From: Bacillota bacterium
GTDB taxonomy: Bacteria > Bacillota_E > Sulfobacillia > Sulfobacillales > Sulfobacillaceae
NCBI GenBank assembly: GCA_021802225.1
Contig: JAKAAS010000088.1
Location: 1-6,955 of the forward strand
DNA length: 6,955 nucleotides
Direction: 5' to 3'
Below, in pieces: positions 6,896 through 6,955 of the stretch. The notes beneath the pieces are model-generated. The model searched no databases. It was not told where the DNA came from and worked only from the letters and a program-made list of their open reading frames with translations. The number at the start of each line of letters is the position of its first letter. Position 1 is the stretch's first letter. Position numbers and translations under genes: made by a program.

Positions 6896-6955
6896 TTATG
6901 TGGCTTGATAACCATAAACTAGCTCGGCCTGTGCTTTACTCACATAACCATCAAG
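6896..6955 (-). promoter_or_regulatory. Repeat-rich leader upstream of the operon, possible operator
   Basis: Plus-strand reading: ATAACCAT occurs twice in direct orientation (6908-6915 and 6944-6951). TTATGTG (6896-6902) is matched by CACATAA (6941-6947), and CTTGAT (6904-6909) by ATCAAG (6950-6955), both as inverted pairs. Such overlapping symmetric half-sites 20-50 bp before a start codon are typical of regulator binding regions. I could not find a convincing -35/-10 pair, and the promoter may lie partly beyond the window edge. Confidence 0.3.

Overview
The window reads as a nutrient-scavenging locus of a bacterium, probably a Firmicute (Bacillota). Three signs point that way: AGGAGG-type Shine-Dalgarno sites before two genes, a lipoprotein-anchored binding protein of the type used by single-membrane bacteria, and a monofunctional proline dehydrogenase of the Bacillus/Thermus size rather than a giant PutA. 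An acidophilic or thermophilic lineage such as Sulfobacillus or Alicyclobacillus is only a guess. I see no rRNA, tRNA, CRISPR array or intact transposase.

Layout. Bases 1-735 (+) hold the C-terminal two thirds or so of an M20 zinc carboxypeptidase of the carboxypeptidase G2 type, cut by the window edge. Bases 736-1109 are non-coding as far as I can support and contain a perfect 21-bp hairpin (892-940) of unknown function. From 6868 down to 1110, all on the minus strand, lie five closely spaced genes that look like one operon. In order of transcription they are a lipoprotein substrate-binding protein, a two-domain ABC ATPase, an RbsC-type permease, an M24 (Xaa-Pro type) metallopeptidase and a proline dehydrogenase. 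Gaps are about 27 bp, a 4-bp ATGA overlap, 75 bp and 24 bp. The M20 gene and the operon converge on the hairpin region. The leader before the first operon gene (6883-6955) has direct and inverted short repeats that could be an operator, but its upstream part is outside the window.

How the genes may work together. The transporter belongs by sequence to the CUT2 (ribose/xylose-type) ABC family, yet the enzymes downstream are those of proline-peptide breakdown. The M24 enzyme would release proline from Xaa-Pro peptides, and the dehydrogenase would oxidise it to pyrroline-5-carboxylate. By eye, the binding protein lacks most polar residues that sugar-binding members use. The simplest inference is that this CUT2-like importer carries a non-sugar, perhaps proline-containing, ligand. 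This is a hypothesis from context; the catalytic assignments are much firmer than the transport substrate. No pyrroline-5-carboxylate dehydrogenase is present in the window.
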